DNA from: Lachnospiraceae bacterium
Lineage (GTDB): Bacteria; Bacillota; Clostridia; Lachnospirales; Lachnospiraceae
Direction: 5' to 3'
NCBI GenBank assembly: GCA_017433725.1
Contig: JAFRGQ010000064.1
Location: 1 to 41,915, forward strand
Length of the DNA stretch: 41,915 bases
A program made the translations under genes and the position numbers. The notes below the pieces were generated by a model. It saw only the letters and a list, made by a program, of their open reading frames with translations, made no database searches and was not told the DNA's origin. Positions 15,433-24,547 of the stretch are shown here, in pieces; within the stretch, counting starts at the first letter, position 1, and each line of letters opens with the position of its first letter.

Positions 15433-16215
15433 TTGGTACATTTTGTCGGAGCCGGTCCGGGAGCGCCGGATCTCATAACCGTAAGAGGTGCGGAGCTGCT
15501 TGAAAGAGCGGATATTGTCATATACGCGGGGAGTCTGGTCAATCCGGTTCTGCTCGGTCTGTGTCGGGAAGGTACAGAGATTTATAACAGCGCGGAGATG
15601 ACGCTGCCGGAGGTGAAGGCTGTCTGTGTTCGCGGACACGCTGAGGGCAGGGAGATCGTACGGCTGCATACGGGGGACGCCAGCATTTACGGAGCGATTC
15701 GCGAGCAGATGGATGAGCTTGCCGCGGAGGGAATTCCGTACGATAATGTTCCGGGGGTATCTTCGTTCTGCGGAGCGGCGGCAGCGTTGCAGGCAGAGTA
15801 CACGCTGCCCGGGGTCAGCCAGACCGTGATTATCACCCGGATGGCGGGTAAAACGCCGGTTCCCGAGAGGGAGGCTCTGGAGAGTCTTGCCGTGCACGGA
15901 GCGACGATGGTCATTTTCCTGTCTGCGGGGATGATGAAAGAGGTAGCGGAGGCACTGCTTAAGGGTGCCTATACCGAGAGCACGCCGGCGGCGATTGTAT
16001 ATAAGGCAACGTGGCCTGAGCAGAAGATTGTGCATTGCACGGTGGGGACGCTGGCTGCGGCGGGTGAAGCGAGCGGGATCAGTAAGACAGCGCTCATACT
16101 TGTCGGGGATTTTCTCGGGGACGGGTATGAGAGGAGTAGGTTGTATGATCCGGGGTTTGAGACGGGGTTTAGAAAGGGAGGTAACTATGGACAAGTGGCA
16201 ACAGAGAGCATATGA
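15433..16215 (+). CDS. cbiF: Cobalt-precorrin-4 C11-methyltransferase
   Basis: CbiF adds the C11 methyl group before ring contraction products are processed. It has the tetrapyrrole methylase motifs VHFVGAGPGAPDLITVRG, VRLHTGDASIYGAIREQMD, YDNVPGVSSFCGAAAAL and TRMAGKTPVPE; the last is typical of C11 enzymes. I start it at TTG 15433 (V-H-F-V follows as in relatives) with GGGAGA 7 bp upstream; an in-frame ATG at 15376 lies in the duplicated cbiD tail. The 261-residue length is normal. The 3' end overlaps the deacetylase gene by 29 bp, an unusual direct coupling to a cell-wall enzyme. Confidence 0.95.
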   Translation: MVHFVGAGPGAPDLITVRGAELLERADIVIYAGSLVNPVLLGLCREGTEIYNSAEMTLPEVKAVCVRGHAEGREIVRLHTGDASIYGAIREQMDELAAEGIPYDNVPGVSSFCGAAAALQAEYTLPGVSQTVIITRMAGKTPVPEREALESLAVHGATMVIFLSAGMMKEVAEALLKGAYTESTPAAIVYKATWPEQKIVHCTVGTLAAAGEASGISKTALILVGDFLGDGYERSRLYDPGFETGFRKGGNYGQVATESI

Positions 16216-17302
16216 AAAGAAAAAAGCGCGCGAGAAGCAGCTGAGACGCAGGCTCACGATAGCCGGAGGTGTCGCGGTAGCTCTCGTGGCATCGGTCATT
16301 TTTGCCGTGTTACCGCATGAGCCGAGCATGAGTAGCACTTCAGGTCAGGTGGCTGCCGGGGCATCCTCAACAGAGCATGCAGGAGCTGTGTATTATGCAG
16401 ACGGCACGGAAGGAAGTGTATCTGAAAACGGAGCGGCCACAGCAGATGTAAGTGATACCGCAAGCGGGGATACGTCTGTCGCTGCAGCGACCGATTCTGC
16501 CGCGCAGTCGGCAGCAGCTGCCACGGCGACTCCGGTTCCGACGGCAACACCTGCTCCGACAGCAACACCGGTCCCGACGGCAACGCCGGTTCCTACCGAA
16601 ACGCCGGCTCCGGCTGTACCGGATCGCTCAGATTTTGCGGTCGATCCCAATAATCAGAACTGGAATTTTGATCAGACAGCGGAGAAGACAGTCTATCTGA
16701 CATTTGACGACGGTCCGTCCTATCTGACGCAGCAGGTTTTGGACATTCTTGATTCTTACGGTATTAAGGCCACATTCTTTGTCACGGCCCAGAATCCCGA
16801 TTACTTCGGATTGATCAAGGAAGCCTATGATCGTGGAAACACAATTGCGCTTCACTCTTACACCCATGAGTACGATCAGATATACGCTTCTGTAGATGCG
16901 TTCTTTGAAGATCTCGACAAGATCGCTGCGATCGTTCAGGAGCAGATCGGGTATGTTCCCTGCTTCATCCGCTTCCCCGGCGGTGCTTCCAACGGAGTTT
17001 CCAGACACTACTGCGAAGGCATCATGACCGCCCTGTCCGAGGAGGTTCAGGCCCGCGGTTACCAGTACTGGGATTGGAACGCAGCGACCGGTGACGGGGA
17101 ATCCGTGACGACGGAAGAGTCGATCGCAAATGCCCTCAGCGCAGAATCTCAGACAATCGTTCTGCTTTGCCATGACGGTGAGCTGAAGGAAACGACGGTT
17201 GAGGCGCTGCCTGCTATTATCGAGGGATTCCAGGAACGTGGATATGTATTCAAACCGATCGATAGAACGAGTACGGTGGTGCATCACGAAATATTTAATT
17301 AA
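16187..17302 (+). CDS. Polysaccharide deacetylase (CE4/NodB), membrane-anchored
   Basis: The start is ATG 16187 after GGGAGG. A basic N-terminus and one membrane helix (TIAGGVAVALVASVIFAVLP) anchor it, followed by an Ala/Thr-rich stretch and a PVPTAT-type repeat linker (about residues 112-145). The NodB domain (about 165-360) has all five motifs: TFDDGP (172-177), HSYTH (His223, His227), RFPGG (262-266), DWNAATGD and LLCHD (His329). It probably removes acetyl groups from peptidoglycan or another N-acetylated glycan outside the cell. It overlaps cbiF by 29 bp and sits among cobalamin genes, with no evident biochemical link. Confidence 0.94.
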   Translation: MDKWQQRAYEKKKAREKQLRRRLTIAGGVAVALVASVIFAVLPHEPSMSSTSGQVAAGASSTEHAGAVYYADGTEGSVSENGAATADVSDTASGDTSVAAATDSAAQSAAAATATPVPTATPAPTATPVPTATPVPTETPAPAVPDRSDFAVDPNNQNWNFDQTAEKTVYLTFDDGPSYLTQQVLDILDSYGIKATFFVTAQNPDYFGLIKEAYDRGNTIALHSYTHEYDQIYASVDAFFEDLDKIAAIVQEQIGYVPCFIRFPGGASNGVSRHYCEGIMTALSEEVQARGYQYWDWNAATGDGESVTTEESIANALSAESQTIVLLCHDGELKETTVEALPAIIEGFQERGYVFKPIDRTSTVVHHEIFN

Positions 17303-17313
17303 AATCTTCAACC

Positions 17314-17367
17314 TGTACGGTTGCACATATATAGCTTGAAAAACCGATATTATACGGCAACCGTACA
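17314..17367 (+). terminator. Hairpin after the deacetylase gene
   Basis: TGTACGGTTGC (17314-17324) pairs perfectly with GCAACCGTACA (17357-17367) around a 32-nt loop. There is no U tract, so it may be an operator or mRNA stabiliser rather than a terminator. It separates cbiF/deacetylase from cbiG. Confidence 0.45.
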
Positions 17368-17424
17368 AGTAGAAATTACGGGTAATTAACGAAAACCTAC
17401 AGACCCTGAGGCGGAGGCATATAC

Positions 17425-18720
17425 ATGCAGGTAAGAATCATTTCTTTCACGGAGCGCGGACAGCAGCTCGCTGAATCGCTCGCGGACCGGCTCTGCGGAA
17501 CAGCCTCACGCTGCAGCAGAGATTGCTCACTAAGTGAGTGGGTGAGGGATGCCTTCAACAGTGCAGATGCACTCATTTATGTCGGAGCAGTCGGCATCTG
17601 TGTGCGTACGATCGCACCGTATATCAAGAGTAAGACGCATGACCCTGCTGTCGTCGTTATAGACGAGACCGGCAGATATGTGATTCCTGTTCTCAGCGGT
17701 CACCTTGGCGGTGCAAATGATCTTGCCCGCCGCATCGCCCGTCTTACCAGGGCGGTACCGGTCATCACGACAGCAACAGATCTTGCCCATGCTTTTTCAG
17801 TGGATGCGTGGGCGAGGATACAGGGATGTGTTGTGGAGAACCCCGGACGGATAAAATCTGTCTCATCGAAGATCCTTGCCGGAGATGATATTGTGATCGT
17901 GAGTGACTTCCCGATTTCCGGGGAAGTTCCGGAGCATGTGATCGTCAGAGTGTGTCGGGATGCGGAGAGCAGGAATGCGTGTATCCGCGGGAGAAACTGT
18001 TGTCCGGGTATGCACGGTAGCATAGATGAGCGCGACGAGAGAACTGTATATGAGAAAGAAGACACAGAAGCTTCCTCCGGGAAAGCCGATGATTCTGTTG
18101 TGCAGGGCAGCATACAAGAGCTTGACGAGATAACTGCATGTGAGAAAGAAGACTCGGACGCTGCTTCCGGGAAAGCCGATGATTCTGTTGTGCACTGCGG
18201 CATAGATGAGCGCGACGGGAAATCATTATGTGAGGCAGAAGACGCAGACGCTGTATTAACGATTCACCGCAGAGATTCCGGAAACGGGCAGATCCTGCGC
18301 ATCGTACCGCGCATCGTGTGCGCGGGTGTGGGATGCAGAAAAGGTATCCCTACGCGAAATATTGAAAATGCGATCCGAAGGGCATTTGAAGAAGCATGTA
18401 TATCTGAAAATGCTCTCTGCGGAGTTTTCAGTATCGACATTAAGGCGGATGAAAAAGGGCTGCAGGAATTCTGTGACAGCAGAAAGCTTCCGCTTGTAAC
18501 ATTTTCTGCTGAGGATCTCATGAGTGTGACGGGAAAATTCACACAGTCTGCATTTGTGAAGGAGATCACCGGCGCTGATAACGTGTGTGAGAGAAGTGCC
18601 GTGCTCGGAGCGGACTCAGACTCTGAAGAAAGTCTCATTTTCCGAAAGCATGCATACGATGGCGTCACGGTGGCACTTGCGGTGCGGACATTTTCACCTG
18701 ATTTTCGGTGGACGGAGTAG
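17425..18720 (+). CDS. cbiG: Cobalt-precorrin-5A hydrolase
   Basis: CbiG opens the delta-lactone of cobalt-precorrin-5A and releases acetaldehyde. The N-terminal domain contains ADALIYVGAVGICVRTIAPY and IPVLSGHLGGANDLARRIA; the central domain follows (VPVITTATDLAHAFSVDAWA); the C-terminal domain starts LRIVPRIVCAGVGCRKGIPT. Between central and C-terminal domains lies an extra acidic block (about residues 190-285) made of 30-residue tandem repeats with SSGKADDSVV. That makes it 431 residues, against about 340-360 usual. GGAGG precedes ATG 17425. It is followed by cbiH with 2 bp between. Confidence 0.94.
   Translation: MQVRIISFTERGQQLAESLADRLCGTASRCSRDCSLSEWVRDAFNSADALIYVGAVGICVRTIAPYIKSKTHDPAVVVIDETGRYVIPVLSGHLGGANDLARRIARLTRAVPVITTATDLAHAFSVDAWARIQGCVVENPGRIKSVSSKILAGDDIVIVSDFPISGEVPEHVIVRVCRDAESRNACIRGRNCCPGMHGSIDERDERTVYEKEDTEASSGKADDSVVQGSIQELDEITACEKEDSDAASGKADDSVVHCGIDERDGKSLCEAEDADAVLTIHRRDSGNGQILRIVPRIVCAGVGCRKGIPTRNIENAIRRAFEEACISENALCGVFSIDIKADEKGLQEFCDSRKLPLVTFSAEDLMSVTGKFTQSAFVKEITGADNVCERSAVLGADSDSEESLIFRKHAYDGVTVALAVRTFSPDFRWTE
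18019..18252. repeat. 90-bp tandem repeat in cbiG, 2.6 copies
   Basis: Units of 90 bp encode SIDERDERTVYEKED..., SIQELDEITACEKED..., GIDERDGKSLCEAED..., each followed (in the first two) by SSGKADDSVV or ASGKADDSVV. The repeat is in frame and lies between the central and C-terminal CbiG domains. Confidence 0.85.
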
Positions 18721-18722
18721 AT

Positions 18723-19460
18723 ATGAAGAAATTGTATATCGTGGGAATCGGTCCCGGATCAGAAAATATGATAACATCGGAGGCTCAGAGTGCGCTTCAG
18801 GACGCAGAGGTCATCTGCGGCTATACGGTCTATGTGGACCTTGTCAGGGAGCGCTATCCCGATAAAGATTTTTTGACCACCCCGATGCGGAAAGAAATAG
18901 AGCGCTGTAGGATGGCACTGGAGACAGCTGATCAGGGCAGAACAGTCGCCATGATTTGCAGCGGCGACGCCGGCGTATATGGCATGGCCGGTCCGATTCT
19001 GGAGATGCAGGAGGAGTTCGCGGAGGTTGAAACCGCAGTGATTCCCGGTCTCACTGCAGCCATCTCGGGTGCGGCGATTCTCGGGGCTCCGCTCATGAAT
19101 GACTTCTGCGTGATTTCCCTCTCGGACCTCATGACGCCGAAGGAAATGATAGAAAAAAGGCTACGCGCAGCCGCCGAGGGAGATTTTGCAATCTGCCTTT
19201 ACAACCCGATGTCGAGAAAACGTCCCGACCATCTCGCGTGGGCGTGCGGTATCCTTCTTGAGAAAATGTCTCCCATCACCGTCTGCGGCTGGGTTCGCAA
19301 CATCGGACGCGACGGTATGGAAAAAAGGCTTCTCACTCTCGGCGAACTAAAGGATGAGAAGGTCGATATGTTTACGACTGTGTTCATAGGTAATTCGCAA
19401 ACTATGAATGTATCCGGGAAAATGGTCACACAGAGAGGTTATTCGATGGGGAGGTGTTGA
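18723..19460 (+). CDS. cbiH: Cobalt-precorrin-3B C17-methyltransferase
   Basis: CbiH performs the C17 methylation with ring contraction. The motifs KLYIVGIGPGSENMITSEAQ, ADQGRTVAMICSGDAGVYGM, VIPGLTAAISGAAILGAPLM, NDFCVISLSDLMTP and AICLYNPMSRKRPDHL are characteristic. At 245 residues it is a plain single-domain enzyme without the insert seen in its neighbours. Start ATG 18723 follows GGAG and lies 2 bp after the cbiG stop. Its end runs into the ribosome binding site of the reductase gene (stop 4 bp before ATG 19465). Confidence 0.95.
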   Translation: MKKLYIVGIGPGSENMITSEAQSALQDAEVICGYTVYVDLVRERYPDKDFLTTPMRKEIERCRMALETADQGRTVAMICSGDAGVYGMAGPILEMQEEFAEVETAVIPGLTAAISGAAILGAPLMNDFCVISLSDLMTPKEMIEKRLRAAAEGDFAICLYNPMSRKRPDHLAWACGILLEKMSPITVCGWVRNIGRDGMEKRLLTLGELKDEKVDMFTTVFIGNSQTMNVSGKMVTQRGYSMGRC

Positions 19461-19464
19461 CCTC

Positions 19465-20367
19465 ATGAATCCATGCAAGGTAATCATATTCGGCGGCACA
19501 ACTGAAGGCCGTGAACTCGCCCGAACCCTGACGGACCGCGGTGCTCTCGTAACGGTCAGTGTTGCGACCGAATTGGGAGAGGAAATGCTCAGAGACATAT
19601 CCGCTGAGGAAGAACCGGGACATTTTCGCACGCTGGTCGGACGCATGAATGTGGGAGACATGCTGCGAACCTTAAAAGGATATGATATCTGCTACGACGC
19701 GACGCATCCGTATGCGGTGGAGGTGACGGCGAATCTCAGGGAAGCCTGCGGAAAGACGGGCACGGAATACATCAGGGTAATCCGAAAGGAAGAGGAGTGT
19801 TCAGAGCTTAATCAAGGACCGGGAGGCGTCCTGCAATCAGAAACTGCTCAGAGCTCAGAAACCGTCCCGGACTCGGAATCCGATCGTAAATCGAAAGCTG
19901 TTCAGAAATCAGAGGATGTCCAGAGATCAGATTCCATCATAATCGTGCGGAGTGCGGCAGATGCCGCCGCATATCTCCTCGAAACCGAAGGGAACATTCT
20001 CTTTACGACAGGCTCGAAAGAGCTGAGAGCATGTGCAGAAATTCCCCGAGAGAGAATGTATGTAAGAGTTCTGCCGACCCGGGATTCCATCGCTGCATGC
20101 GAGGAAGCGGACATCCCACATCGTAACATCATTGCGATGTTCGGGCCTTTCACACAACGCATGAACGAGGCTATGCTGGAACAATACCACATATCTTATC
20201 TTGTGACGAAGGAAGCCGGGAGGAACGGGGGCTTTGAAGAAAAAATGCAAGCTGCGAAGGCCTGCGGAGTCAAGGCTATCGTAATCCGGAGGCCGGAGGA
20301 TTCCGGTGTTACAGTAGAGGAGGCTGCTGCAATGTTTAAATATCAGCAATCAGGGAAAATACTATGA
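19465..20367 (+). CDS. cbiJ: Cobalt-precorrin-6A reductase
   Basis: CbiJ (CobK family) reduces the macrocycle of cobalt-precorrin-6A with NAD(P)H. It begins CKVIIFGGTTEGRELARTL, the family nucleotide-binding loop, and includes DICYDATHPYAVEVTANLRE and the C-terminal LVTKEAGRNGGFEEKMQAAK and AIVIRRPE. Residues about 112-157 form a Ser/Glu/Gln-rich low-complexity insert (ETAQSSETVPDSESDRKSKA) between the N- and C-terminal halves, so the protein is 300 residues instead of about 250. Start ATG 19465 follows GGGAGGTG. Its stop overlaps the cbiET start by 4 bp (ATGA). Confidence 0.94.
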   Translation: MNPCKVIIFGGTTEGRELARTLTDRGALVTVSVATELGEEMLRDISAEEEPGHFRTLVGRMNVGDMLRTLKGYDICYDATHPYAVEVTANLREACGKTGTEYIRVIRKEEECSELNQGPGGVLQSETAQSSETVPDSESDRKSKAVQKSEDVQRSDSIIIVRSAADAAAYLLETEGNILFTTGSKELRACAEIPRERMYVRVLPTRDSIAACEEADIPHRNIIAMFGPFTQRMNEAMLEQYHISYLVTKEAGRNGGFEEKMQAAKACGVKAIVIRRPEDSGVTVEEAAAMFKYQQSGKIL

Positions 20368-21824
20368 AAATAACTCTTATCGGAACCGGTTGCGGAACGC
20401 CGGCCACCCTGACAGAAGAAGGAAAGCACGCACTTGAGCGTGCTGATGTGATACTCGGTGCAGCGCGTGTGTTGAAAGGTTTGCCGGACGCTTGTACGCA
20501 GACGGGCGATTCCACGCGCGAAAAGACGGTGGAGGCAAAACCGAGGCAGATTTGTGATCTGCTGGCCTGCTATATTGAAGATCGTAATATCGAAAATGCA
20601 GCCATCGCTCTCAGCGGAGACTCCGGCTTTTATTCCGGTGCACGCATTTTGAAGGAAAGAATACTCGAGCGCTTTGGGGATGTTTGTCCGGTAGAAATCA
20701 TCCCAGGCATCTCATCTGTCCAGATGCTTGCAGCCCGGCTGGGTATTCCCTGGCAGGACTGGAATCTGGTATCTGCTCATGGCGTGGGTTGCGATCCTGT
20801 CTATGAGATCATGAAAGGCAAAGAGACATTTTTTCTGACAGGCGGAAAATACACAGCGGATGTCATCTGCCGCGAACTTGCCGAAGCAGGACTCGGCGAT
20901 CTCAGGGTGACGGTAGGAGAGAATCTTACTTATCTGCATGAAGATAAAAATGTCAGCACAGATACCGGGCATGTGGACAGCATCCCGGCATCTGATCCGG
21001 ACACGAGAGCTGAGCATATAGACAGTTTCTCAGCATCTGATCCGGATACGAGAACTAAGCATATAGACAGTTTCTCAGCATCTGATCCGAATACGAGAGC
21101 TGAGCGTATAGACAGTTTCTCAGTATCTGATTCGAATACGAAAACTGAGTACATAGTTACCGGCACCGCATCCGAGTGCGCCGAAAGAGCTTTTTCGGAT
21201 TTGACAGTTCTCCTCGTCGATACGAAGACACAGTACGGGAAGCGGCTGATCCAGCCCCGCAGGCCGGCAGGCATGCCGGACGACGTGTTCGTGCGCGGAA
21301 AAGTCCCCATGACGAGGATGGAGGTAAGGTGCGTTATTCTCGGCAAAATGGCAGTCTCGCAAAACGATGTCGTCTGGGACATCGGCGCAGGCACCGGAAG
21401 CGTCAGCGTGGAGCTTGCCATGCAGGCGCGTCAGGTATGGGCCTTAGAGCGCCGCGATGAGGCGGTAGAACTCATCCGGGAAAACAGGGAGAAGTTCGGA
21501 AGGTGGAATCTCCGTATTGTGCAGGGAGAGGCACCGATGGACCTCAAAGAGTTGCCGGATCCGGACGCTGTTTTTGTCGGGGGCAGCGGCGGGCACCTCG
21601 GGGAAATCCTGAGCAAGGTTTGGAGAAGGAACGGGAGAGCGCGCATTTGCATTAGTGCAACGCTTCTTGAGACGCTTCAGGAGAGCCTTGCGGCATTTGC
21701 AGATAGAAAAATCGAGCCGGATATAGTGCAGATTGCTGTTACACGTTCTGAGAAAGTCGGCGGACGGCATATGATGAGGGCGGGAAATCCGATCTATATT
21801 ATCACCGGTTCTTACGAACCGTAA
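20364..21824 (+). CDS. cbiET: Cobalt-precorrin-6B methylase/decarboxylase, CbiE-CbiT fusion
   Basis: A fusion of CbiE (C5 methylation; MKITLIGTGCGTPATLTEEG, ALSGDSGFYSGARIL, VEIIPGISSVQMLAARLGI) and CbiT (C15 methylation and acetate decarboxylation; RGKVPMTRMEVRCVILGKM, WDIGAGTGSVSVELAMQ, FVGGSGGHLGEIL). The CobL-type fusion is common. Between the halves lie four 15-residue repeats (HIDSFSASDPDTRTK-like, residues 203-262). At 486 residues it is long for the family (about 400). The start overlaps cbiJ by 4 bp. It is the last gene of this cob block; a 152-bp gap with part of a dispersed repeat follows. Confidence 0.95.
   Translation: MKITLIGTGCGTPATLTEEGKHALERADVILGAARVLKGLPDACTQTGDSTREKTVEAKPRQICDLLACYIEDRNIENAAIALSGDSGFYSGARILKERILERFGDVCPVEIIPGISSVQMLAARLGIPWQDWNLVSAHGVGCDPVYEIMKGKETFFLTGGKYTADVICRELAEAGLGDLRVTVGENLTYLHEDKNVSTDTGHVDSIPASDPDTRAEHIDSFSASDPDTRTKHIDSFSASDPNTRAERIDSFSVSDSNTKTEYIVTGTASECAERAFSDLTVLLVDTKTQYGKRLIQPRRPAGMPDDVFVRGKVPMTRMEVRCVILGKMAVSQNDVVWDIGAGTGSVSVELAMQARQVWALERRDEAVELIRENREKFGRWNLRIVQGEAPMDLKELPDPDAVFVGGSGGHLGEILSKVWRRNGRARICISATLLETLQESLAAFADRKIEPDIVQIAVTRSEKVGGRHMMRAGNPIYIITGSYEP
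20970..21149. repeat. 45-bp tandem repeat in cbiET, four copies
   Basis: Four exact-length 45-bp units encode HVDSIPASDPDTRAE, HIDSFSASDPDTRTK, HIDSFSASDPNTRAE and RIDSFSVSDSNTKTE. They sit in frame at the junction of the CbiE and CbiT domains. The two inner copies are almost identical in DNA, which suggests recent expansion. Confidence 0.9.
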
Positions 21825-21856
21825 TCGACTTTTGGCATCTGAATCATATACTTACA

Positions 21857-21882
21857 TCACGAGAATTCTGTTTCAGAGATTA
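21857..21882 (+). repeat. Partial copy of the TIR element right end
   Basis: TCACGAGAATTCTG, then TTTCAGAGATTA, matches the right end of the element at 12465-12490 except for two bases. The rest of the element is absent. It lies in the cbiET-kinase gap. Confidence 0.65.
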
Positions 21883-21976
21883 GACTTTGCTTAAAGACAG
21901 GAAGAATGGAGCCTGAGCGAGCCGGTATTGAGGATACGGAGAGTCAAGTTTGGGTGAGCCATAACGGGAGGTAAGA

Positions 21977-24547
21977 ATGGATAGTAAGTTTCAAAAACAG
22001 CTCCTGGACGCATTCATGTCCGACTATCAAAGAGTTTATCTGGTGGATCTCCTCGAAAACCAGATATTCATGCAGGTCAACAGCGACAAGTCAAATCAGG
22101 AGACTACTCCCTGGATGCAGGCTGCGATAGATCCGACAGTCTCATTTGAAAAATTTTTACATTACTACAGCGAGTATTTCGTGGAGGAGAAACATCGAGA
22201 ATGGTTCGAGAAGCAGATGTCTCCCGAAAACATTCGCACCACTCTGCACGGTCGCAACTCTTTCAACATTTCCTGTCCGCTGGTTTCAGGAGACTGGAGG
22301 CGAATCGAAGTGCGGCGTTTCGGGGAGGGCAGCGGTATTGCAACGACTGCCTTGATATGCATTCCGTTCAGCAGTGAGAGCGATGAAAAGGAACGGTTCA
22401 TGCCGGGCGATGAAGCTATATTCGTCGAATCCAATCATGACAGTGACTTAAATCAGAGTTTAACAAGAATTCTCGGTTCTATTTCCGCATGCAATGTCGA
22501 CGTCACGGATTATATGCTCCTGGATGGGAACTTTGACGCCATTGACCTATTCTATCCCGTAACGAACTTTTCGATGCCGGATGAATTCGGCATACATGTT
22601 GATAATTGGCTCGATAAGATCCTGCCGGAAAGCAGAGAACAGGTGAAGACGCTCATGTCCCGGGAATATATGCTGCAGAGTTATGAGCTTGGAAACCGGG
22701 AGCCGTGGATCGAGTACCGAACCAGGGACCGTTTCGGGAATGAAGTATGGCTTAATCAGAAGCTTCATCTGACCAGAAATGAGGCGAACGGACACATTAT
22801 GTGTCTGGTGGTCGTGCGTGATATCACGGATCAGGTGGCGACCCGCGTGGAGAATGAAAGGCGAATGAGCCTGATAGAGGGTCTCACTGCGGAATACTCA
22901 TCGGTGTATTTTGTAGATCTGATAAAAGACAGATACTATATTTATCGTCTTGCCGAGTATATTCGCAAGCGTCTGGAAGAAGGTTTTTTTGACAGCTTTG
23001 ACAGCACGATGGAGTATTTTGTTGAAAATGTCGTCTATACATTTGACGAGGAGACTGTCAGAGACAAGATTTTCATAGACGGGATTCGTAAGAATCTGGA
23101 AGGTCGGAGAGATTACAGCTTTATATTCCGTGCCAAGACCAAAAAAGGACTCTTTTATTACAGATGCATGGTCGTTCGAATCGATAAGAATGAGGGAGAA
23201 GCGACGGAGGTACTGGTCGGATTTGCGGATGTCAACGAAGAACAGGAATACTCGATGCGCCAGAAACAGTTGCTTGAAGATGCCCTCGAGCAGGCGAGGA
23301 ACGCAGGGAAAGCAAAGACGATGTTCTTATCGAACATGTCACACGATATCAGAACGCCTATGAATGCGATCATAGGTTTTGCCGAGATCGCACAGCTTCA
23401 CCATGACGATATCGAGATAGTACAGGACAGCCTGGGTAAAATACTGTCTTCGGGAGAACATCTGCTGCAGCTCATCGATAATATTCTGGATATAAGCCGC
23501 ATTGAGAGCGGTCGTCTGGTCCTGAAGGAGGAACCCTGTTCACTGAGAGGACAGATTGATGAGGTCATGGACATTTTCATGCCGCAGATCAGTGCACGAA
23601 ATATTGTATTCACCAAGATGATTGCAGATGATGTGGCGGAGTATATTTTCTGCGATGCGCTCAAGATGAAACAGCTGATTATCAATCTTATGAGCAATGC
23701 CGTAAAGTACACCCCGCCCGAAGGCAAAATCGAGCTCAGAATCGAGAGCGCTGAAGCGCCGGAAGGTTACGCGGGTGTTGAAATGCATCTCATTGACAAC
23801 GGTATCGGTATGAGTCCTGCATTCATTCGTAAGATGTTTGTCCCGTTCGAACGGGAAGAGAATTCAGCCATCAGTCAGGTTAGAGGCAGCGGACTCGGGA
23901 TGGCGATCTGCAAGGGTATTGTGGATGCGATGGGCGGAACGATTACTGCACTCAGCAAGCAGAATGAAGGAACCGAGATCATCGTTCATCTGGAGTTCAG
24001 GCTGCAGGACAGCACAATCAGGGGAGCAGCCGAAGTTATGTCGTACGGACCGTCAGAACATGTTCGTTACAGACTCTTCAGTCGCCCTCTCCTTGGTCAT
24101 ATATCGAAGGACAAATACAGAATACTGCTGGTCGAGGATAACCGAATGAACCGGGAAATCGCGAAGAAAATGCTCTCCCATCTGGGCTATGAGGTGAGCA
24201 TGGCGGAAAATGGCGATACGGCAGTGGAAATCATGCGTGACGCCGAGGAATCGACGTATGATCTGATTTTGATGGATGTCCATATGCCCGGTCTCAGCGG
24301 TTATCAGACGACAGAGAAGATCCGAAATCTCGGCGGAGATAATACATGGATTCCGATTGTTGCTATGACGGCAGACGCATTTGAGAGCGATGTGCATCAT
24401 GCGCTTCGGGCGGGCATGAATGCATTTATTTCAAAACCGGTGAATTTCAGGACGCTGCAGACGGTCCTCGACAGGTTCCTGGGGGAGCCGAAGGATAGTG
24501 AAGAGGAAGCCGGGGGCGAAGAGGGAGCCGGAAACGAAGGCATCTGA
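21977..24547 (+). CDS. Cytoplasmic PAS hybrid sensor histidine kinase
   Basis: An 856-residue protein: three PAS-like sensor modules (about 1-140, 160-290, 300-425; the first and third share a YRVYLVDL/YSSVYFVDL start), HisKA with phosphoacceptor His456 (MSHDIRTPMNAI), HATPase (NLMSNAVKYTPP, DNGIGMS, GSGLGMAI) and a receiver domain with phosphorylated Asp767 (LILMDVHMPG). No membrane segment, so the signal is intracellular. GGGAGG precedes the ATG. No output domain or partner regulator is encoded nearby, so the phosphoryl group probably goes to a protein elsewhere. It interrupts the cobalamin genes. Its stop codon lies in a 38-bp tandem repeat. Confidence 0.93.
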   Translation: MDSKFQKQLLDAFMSDYQRVYLVDLLENQIFMQVNSDKSNQETTPWMQAAIDPTVSFEKFLHYYSEYFVEEKHREWFEKQMSPENIRTTLHGRNSFNISCPLVSGDWRRIEVRRFGEGSGIATTALICIPFSSESDEKERFMPGDEAIFVESNHDSDLNQSLTRILGSISACNVDVTDYMLLDGNFDAIDLFYPVTNFSMPDEFGIHVDNWLDKILPESREQVKTLMSREYMLQSYELGNREPWIEYRTRDRFGNEVWLNQKLHLTRNEANGHIMCLVVVRDITDQVATRVENERRMSLIEGLTAEYSSVYFVDLIKDRYYIYRLAEYIRKRLEEGFFDSFDSTMEYFVENVVYTFDEETVRDKIFIDGIRKNLEGRRDYSFIFRAKTKKGLFYYRCMVVRIDKNEGEATEVLVGFADVNEEQEYSMRQKQLLEDALEQARNAGKAKTMFLSNMSHDIRTPMNAIIGFAEIAQLHHDDIEIVQDSLGKILSSGEHLLQLIDNILDISRIESGRLVLKEEPCSLRGQIDEVMDIFMPQISARNIVFTKMIADDVAEYIFCDALKMKQLIINLMSNAVKYTPPEGKIELRIESAEAPEGYAGVEMHLIDNGIGMSPAFIRKMFVPFEREENSAISQVRGSGLGMAICKGIVDAMGGTITALSKQNEGTEIIVHLEFRLQDSTIRGAAEVMSYGPSEHVRYRLFSRPLLGHISKDKYRILLVEDNRMNREIAKKMLSHLGYEVSMAENGDTAVEIMRDAEESTYDLILMDVHMPGLSGYQTTEKIRNLGGDNTWIPIVAMTADAFESDVHHALRAGMNAFISKPVNFRTLQTVLDRFLGEPKDSEEEAGGEEGAGNEGI

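Noticed and set aside
15319-16338. A 339-codon open frame antisense to cbiF and the deacetylase
   Set aside because: The opposite strand encodes clear CbiF and NodB motifs; this frame is Arg/Pro-rich without any domain.
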